A DNA stretch of 10,095 nt. Origin: DASQFQ01 sp038238015. GTDB taxonomy: Bacteria; Actinomycetota; Thermoleophilia; Solirubrobacterales; Solirubrobacteraceae. The stretch covers positions 1 to 10,095 of the forward strand of contig JBBRYA010000092.1 of the NCBI GenBank assembly GCA_038238015.1, given 5' to 3'. The notes beneath the pieces are model-generated. The model saw nothing but the letters and a program-made list of their open reading frames with translations, had not been told where the DNA came from and searched no databases. Positions within the stretch are counted from its first letter, which is position 1. Every line of letters starts with the position of its first letter. Below are positions 7,372 to 10,095 of this stretch, piece after piece. Made by a program: the position numbers and the translations under genes.

Positions 7372-7374
7372 GAG

Positions 7375-7396
7375 TAGGTTTCGACCGCGAAACCTA
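7375..7396. promoter_or_regulatory. Perfect 9+9 bp palindrome in the divergent xfp / carbonic anhydrase promoter (candidate operator)
   Basis: TAGGTTTCG (7375-7383), spacer ACCG, then CGAAACCTA (7388-7396): 18 of 18 arm bases pair. It is AT-richer than its surroundings and centred in an 85-bp gap between divergent start codons. Each arm begins, reading outward on its own strand, with TAGGTT, which fits a TANNNT-type -10, so binding here would block or control one or both promoters. It is not a likely terminator, because it precedes both genes. The regulator is not in the window. Confidence 0.65.
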
Positions 7397-7420
7397 ACCG
7401 CGGGCGCCCCGGCGGCGCAA
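7391..7420 (-). promoter_or_regulatory. Candidate xfp promoter overlapping the palindrome
   Basis: On the minus strand TTGCGC (7420-7415), an 18-nt spacer, then TAGGTT (7396-7391). The -35 keeps TTG and the -10 keeps T1, A2 and T6. The start would fall inside the palindrome near 7384, giving a leader of about 22 nt with the ribosome site at 7371-7366. The opposite-strand TAGGTT (7375-7380) could serve the carbonic anhydrase gene, but no good -35 is seen for it. Confidence 0.4.
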
Positions 7421-7446
7421 GCGAATCCTCTCCGAACGAAAGGCCG

Positions 7447-7956
7447 ATGGTGAGCGCGACCGACGATCTGCTCGAGCACAACCGGGCGTACGCGCGGGAC
7501 TTCGCCCGCGGCGACCTCGCGGCACCGCCCCGACTGCGCGTGGCGGTGCTCGCGTGCATGGACGCCCGGCTGGACATGAGCCGCAGCCTCGGGCTGCACG
7601 AGGGCGACGTGCACGTGATCCGCAACGCGGGCGGCATCGTCACCGACGACGCGATCCGCTCGCTCGCGATCTCCCAGCACCTGATGGGCACCGAGGAGAT
7701 CATGCTCGTCCACCACACCCGCTGCGGAATGATGTCCTTCAGCCGCCAGGAGTTCGGTGAGCGGATGGAGAACGTCGCGGGTGAGCGACCGCGGTGGAGC
7801 GCCGGTGGCTTCGGCGACCTCGAGCAGGACGTGCGCGACTCGATCGCCAAGCTGCAGGCCAGCCCGTTCATCCTGCGCAAGGGCTCGATCCGCGGCTTCG
7901 TCTACGAGGTGGAGAACGGACGGCTGCGCGAGGTGGAGCCCGGGGACGGCGCCTGA
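7447..7956 (+). CDS. Beta-class carbonic anhydrase (mycobacterial Rv1284-like type)
   Basis: 169 residues, the usual length of the short beta-carbonic anhydrases of actinobacteria such as Rv1284 (163). It interconverts CO2 and bicarbonate in the cytoplasm using zinc. The zinc ligands are C37, H90 and C93, in ACMDAR (36-41) and HHTRCGM (89-95). The D39-R41 dyad of the active site is intact. VIRNAGGIVTDDAIRSLAIS (57-76) is the conserved core that follows. No signal peptide. The ATG at 7447 has GAAAGG only 3 nt upstream; the next codon, GTG at 7450, would give better spacing and a start VSATDD resembling MSVTDD of relatives, so the true product may be 168 residues. It is transcribed away from xfp. 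Its product bicarbonate is the substrate of AccC encoded nearby, which suggests but does not prove a shared purpose. The family call is firm; substrate activity on other C1 or sulfur compounds is not excluded. Confidence 0.94.
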   Translation: MVSATDDLLEHNRAYARDFARGDLAAPPRLRVAVLACMDARLDMSRSLGLHEGDVHVIRNAGGIVTDDAIRSLAISQHLMGTEEIMLVHHTRCGMMSFSRQEFGERMENVAGERPRWSAGGFGDLEQDVRDSIAKLQASPFILRKGSIRGFVYEVENGRLREVEPGDGA

Positions 7957-7975
7957 GCGGCGGTGGGGCGCAGAG

Positions 7976-8004
7976 TGGACACGCTCGCACCTGCGAGCTA
8001 GGTT
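7976..8004 (+). promoter_or_regulatory. Sigma-70-type promoter of the secreted protein gene, with a dyad in its spacer
   Basis: TGGACA (7976-7981, five of six to TTGACA), a 17-nt spacer, and TAGGTT (7999-8004, a TANNNT -10). The expected start near 8011 gives a leader of about 45 nt. This is the best-matching promoter in the window. It starts 20 nt after the carbonic anhydrase stop, so the downstream gene has its own promoter. Confidence 0.6.
7983..7998 (+). promoter_or_regulatory. 7+7 bp inverted repeat filling the -35/-10 spacer (candidate operator)
   Basis: GCTCGCA (7983-7989), CC, TGCGAGC (7992-7998): all 14 arm bases pair. It occupies 16 of the 17 spacer bases between TGGACA and TAGGTT. 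A 2-nt loop is too tight for a stable RNA hairpin as drawn, and the site lies upstream of the expected transcript start, so DNA binding by a dimeric regulator is the more natural reading. A weak terminator for the carbonic anhydrase transcript is the alternative. Confidence 0.5.
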
Positions 8005-8055
8005 CGTGGCCTCCAGAGCGCAACATCGATCATCGCCGTGGGATAGAGGATCAGG

Positions 8056-10095
8056 ATGAATCGCACAGCCTTGAGGTTCCCCGGTCGCGTCGCCGTCGTC
8101 GCCGCCGCCCTGCTCGCCACGCTGCTCGTGCCGGCGGCCGGCCAGGCGGTGACGATCAGCTCCAACGGCCCGGTGTTCCAGATCGAGGTCAGTCCGACGC
8201 TCCAGTGCAACGCCAAGTACGTCAACGACACCTCCTTTGAGTTCTATGGCCCGTCCAGCGCGCAGGGCGATTGCGGCCCGCTGGTCGCGCGCGGCGGGCA
8301 GCTCTTCCGCTTCGGCGGCGGCTTCATCCCGGTGAGCCAGTCGGGCGTGACCGGTTCGGGGAGCTCGGTGGACCCGCTCAGGGTGACCACCACCGTCTGC
8401 GTCGGAGACTCCCTGGAGTGTTCGGCGAGCACGGCGCCGCTGCTGACCGCCGACGTCCGCTACGTCGTCGGCCAGGACTTCTACCGGACCGACCTCCGAA
8501 TCAGCAGCCGCGGGGCGCCCGACACGATCGGCCTCTATCAGTACGGGGACTGCTACCTGCAGGGCACCGACGACGGCTTCGGCTTCTTCGACGCGTCCAC
8601 CGGCGGGATCTACTGCTCGAAGAACGCGAACAACACGCCCGCGGCCAGGATCGAGGGCTTCGTGCCGATCGACCGGGGAAGCAGCTACCGCGAGGCGGGG
8701 TACTCAGTCGTCCTGGACGGGATCCTGCAGGGCAGCGGGGCACCGCTGCCGAACTCCTGCGAGTGCACGATCACGCAGGACAACGGCGCGGCGCTGGGCT
8801 GGACCGGCATCGGCCTCCCGGCCGGCGGATCGGTGCGGCGCTCGTTCCTCACCGCGTTCTCGCCGACCGGCGTCGCGGTCGACCCGCCCCCCACCGTCAC
8901 GCTGACCGCACCGGCCCAGGGCAGCCAGACCGCCGACACCACGCCGGCCTACGGCGGCGACGCGGGCAACGAGCCCGGCGACTCGCCGACGGTCACCGTC
9001 GAGGTGTACGCCGGCCCGGTGATCCCCGAGGCGGCGCCGGCGCAGAGCCTCACCGCCACGCGGACGAACGTGACCGGCAGCGGACCTTCCACCTGGGCGG
9101 TCGACGGCGCCTCCCCCCTGCCCCCCGGCACCTACACCGCCCGCGCCCGTCAGCTCGACGCCGCCGGCAACGAGGGCATCAGCGATCCGCGCAGCTTCAC
9201 CGTCCTCGGGCCCCCGGTCGATCCCAACCGCGACAGCGACGGCGACGGGGTGATCGACACGAAGGACAACTGCGCGAGCGTCGCCAACCCCGACCAGGCC
9301 GACCGCGACGCCGACGGGATCGGCGACGCGTGCGATCCGGTCGACAACCGTCCCACGGGCCTCCCGCCGGGCGTCGACGGCGACCGCGACCTGGTCCCGG
9401 ACACCAAGGACAACTGCCCAGGCGTCTCCAACCCCGACCAGGCCGACCGGGACGCCGACGGGATCGGCGACGCGTGCGACGCCTCGGACGCCTCCAAGGG
9501 GCCGGCGCTGGCCAAGACGGTGATCGCGGAGGTCGTCAGCGGCGAGGTCTTCGTGCGCCGTCCTGGGGCCACCTCGAGGGCCGCCGCCGGCGCGGCCCAG
9601 GCCACGCAGGCCCCGAAGGGCTTCGTCGCGCTGAAGGGCGCCGAGGTGCTGCCCGTGGGGACGATCATCGACACCGTCCGGGGCCGCCTGGCCTTGACCT
9701 CGACCGCGGCCAAGGTCAAGGACCGCGCGCGTACGCAGCGTGCGGAGTTCTTCGACGGCATCTTCCAGGTCCGCCAGAAGAAGGCCAAGAAGCCGGTCAC
9801 CGACCTGATCCTCAAGAGCGCGAGCTTCCCGCGCGTCTGCGGCGCCTCCGCGCGGGTGGCCGTCACCGGCTCGGCGGCCGCGGCGCGCCCGAAGAAGAAG
9901 GTCGTGGCGCGGCTGTTCGGCAACGGCAAGGGGCGCTTCCGCACCACCGGGCGCCAGAGCGCGGCGACCGTCCGCGGCACGATCTGGCTGACCGAGGAGC
10001 GCTGCGACGGAACGCTCACCCGCGTCATCCGCGGCGTCGTCTCCGTCCGCGACTTCGCCCGCAAGAAGACGATCAGCGTCCGCGCCGGCAACAGC
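8056..10095 (+). CDS. Secreted multidomain protein with thrombospondin type 3 repeats and FecR-like C-terminal domain (3' end cut by the window)
   Basis: 680 residues are visible and the frame is open at the edge; the paralog at 1-138 suggests about 15 more. ATG 8056 has GAGGA (8046-8050) 5 nt upstream. Residues 1-31 are a Sec signal peptide: basic MNRTALRFPGR, a hydrophobic core, probable cleavage after AGQA. Residues 32-272 are an unrecognised region with eight cysteines (51, 73, 115, 122, 166, 187, 235, 237), consistent with disulfides outside the cell. About 275-385 looks like a bacterial Ig-like domain, ending GTYTARARQLDAAGNEG. Two Asp-rich thrombospondin type 3 repeats follow (393-427, 441-475), each with DTKDNC and DADGIGDACD, predicted to bind calcium. 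About 486-680 resembles a FecR-like domain (VSGEVFVRRPG, LPVGTIIDTVRGRLALTS, then RGTIWLTEERCDGT). No sortase motif or C-terminal membrane segment is visible. Function is unknown; an extracellular calcium-stabilised structural or binding protein is a guess. Confidence 0.88.
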   Translation, partial: MNRTALRFPGRVAVVAAALLATLLVPAAGQAVTISSNGPVFQIEVSPTLQCNAKYVNDTSFEFYGPSSAQGDCGPLVARGGQLFRFGGGFIPVSQSGVTGSGSSVDPLRVTTTVCVGDSLECSASTAPLLTADVRYVVGQDFYRTDLRISSRGAPDTIGLYQYGDCYLQGTDDGFGFFDASTGGIYCSKNANNTPAARIEGFVPIDRGSSYREAGYSVVLDGILQGSGAPLPNSCECTITQDNGAALGWTGIGLPAGGSVRRSFLTAFSPTGVAVDPPPTVTLTAPAQGSQTADTTPAYGGDAGNEPGDSPTVTVEVYAGPVIPEAAPAQSLTATRTNVTGSGPSTWAVDGASPLPPGTYTARARQLDAAGNEGISDPRSFTVLGPPVDPNRDSDGDGVIDTKDNCASVANPDQADRDADGIGDACDPVDNRPTGLPPGVDGDRDLVPDTKDNCPGVSNPDQADRDADGIGDACDASDASKGPALAKTVIAEVVSGEVFVRRPGATSRAAAGAAQATQAPKGFVALKGAEVLPVGTIIDTVRGRLALTSTAAKVKDRARTQRAEFFDGIFQVRQKKAKKPVTDLILKSASFPRVCGASARVAVTGSAAAARPKKKVVARLFGNGKGRFRTTGRQSAATVRGTIWLTEERCDGTLTRVIRGVVSVRDFARKKTISVRAGNS
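9232..9336 (+). repeat. Thrombospondin type 3 repeat 1 (in-frame)
   Basis: Encodes residues 393-427 of the secreted protein: DSDGDGVIDTKDNC, then NPDQADRDADGIGDACD. The spaced aspartates and the cysteine pair (C406, C426) are the calcium-binding pattern of the family. Confidence 0.85.
9376..9480 (+). repeat. Thrombospondin type 3 repeat 2 (in-frame)
   Basis: Encodes residues 441-475: DGDRDLVPDTKDNC, then NPDQADRDADGIGDACD, with C454 and C474. Its last 50 nt (9430-9479) match 9286-9335 of repeat 1 with one difference, while the first parts have diverged. Confidence 0.85.
10006..10095 (+). repeat. Direct repeat of window bases 1-90
   Basis: 87 of 90 bases equal 1-90, in the same orientation and frame, offset by 10,005 bp. 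The differences are at 9/10014, 23/10028 and 31/10036; the last 59 bases (32-90 and 10037-10095) are identical. It encodes the end of the FecR-like domain in two paralogous genes that flank the metabolic block. Confidence 0.9.

Noticed and set aside
7375..7396. The palindrome as a transcription terminator
   Set aside because: It lies before the start codons of two divergent genes, not after any gene, and has no T-run.
5571..7397. 608-codon plus-strand open frame antisense to xfp
   Set aside because: Arg/Val/His-rich shadow with no ribosome site or recognisable domain.
7362..7880. N-terminal extension of phosphoketolase to 973 residues
   Set aside because: It would be antisense to the carbonic anhydrase gene and would run through the palindrome. 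The family is about 800 residues long and GTG 7361 has a good Shine-Dalgarno.
9150..10091. 313-codon minus-strand open frame opposite the secreted protein gene
   Set aside because: Ser/Pro/Arg-rich shadow. The plus strand carries clear thrombospondin repeats and the conserved C-terminal module.
1..10095. Terminal direct repeats as long terminal repeats or attachment sites of a mobile element
   Set aside because: The repeats are coding ends of paralogous genes in frame, and there is no integrase, transposase or phage gene between them.

Overview
This is a very GC-rich, tightly packed bacterial segment. Third codon positions are almost all G or C, and GTG starts are common. The gene styles (fused accDA, a mycobacterial-type beta-carbonic anhydrase, and secreted proteins with a FecR-like C-terminal module ending in an RCDGT...SVRD motif) suggest a deep-branching actinobacterium such as Thermoleophilia/Solirubrobacterales. 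That placement is inferred from protein style, not from a marker gene.

Layout from left to right. (1) 1-138, plus strand: the last 45 codons of a gene paralogous to the one at the right edge, followed by hairpins. (2) 312-4821, minus strand: a compact four-gene operon read right to left, namely a TPR protein, accDA (fused carboxyltransferase), accB (biotin carrier) and accC (biotin carboxylase). Junctions are 1 nt, a 4-nt ATGA overlap, and 19 nt. Together the last three encode a complete acetyl-CoA carboxylase. (3) 4959-7361, minus strand: a full-length phosphoketolase (xfp), separated from the operon by 137 bp that holds a hairpin and a candidate promoter. (4) 7362-7446: an 85-bp divergent promoter region with a perfect 9+9 bp inverted repeat. 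(5) 7447-7956, plus strand: a beta-carbonic anhydrase. (6) 8056 to the right edge, plus strand: a large secreted protein with a cysteine-rich N-terminal region, an Ig-like segment, two thrombospondin type 3 calcium-binding repeats and a FecR-like C-terminal domain. It is cut by the window edge, about 15 residues short of its end if it matches its paralog.

The three metabolic blocks fit together biochemically. Phosphoketolase yields acetyl phosphate, a precursor of acetyl-CoA. Carbonic anhydrase yields bicarbonate, the co-substrate of AccC. Acetyl-CoA carboxylase joins the two to make malonyl-CoA for fatty-acid synthesis. No phosphotransacetylase or acetate kinase is present here, so the step from acetyl phosphate to acetyl-CoA must be encoded elsewhere. 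The whole block lies between two same-strand paralogous genes whose ends are 87/90 identical. No gap between genes exceeds 173 bp. No RNA gene, CRISPR array, transposase or phage gene was seen.
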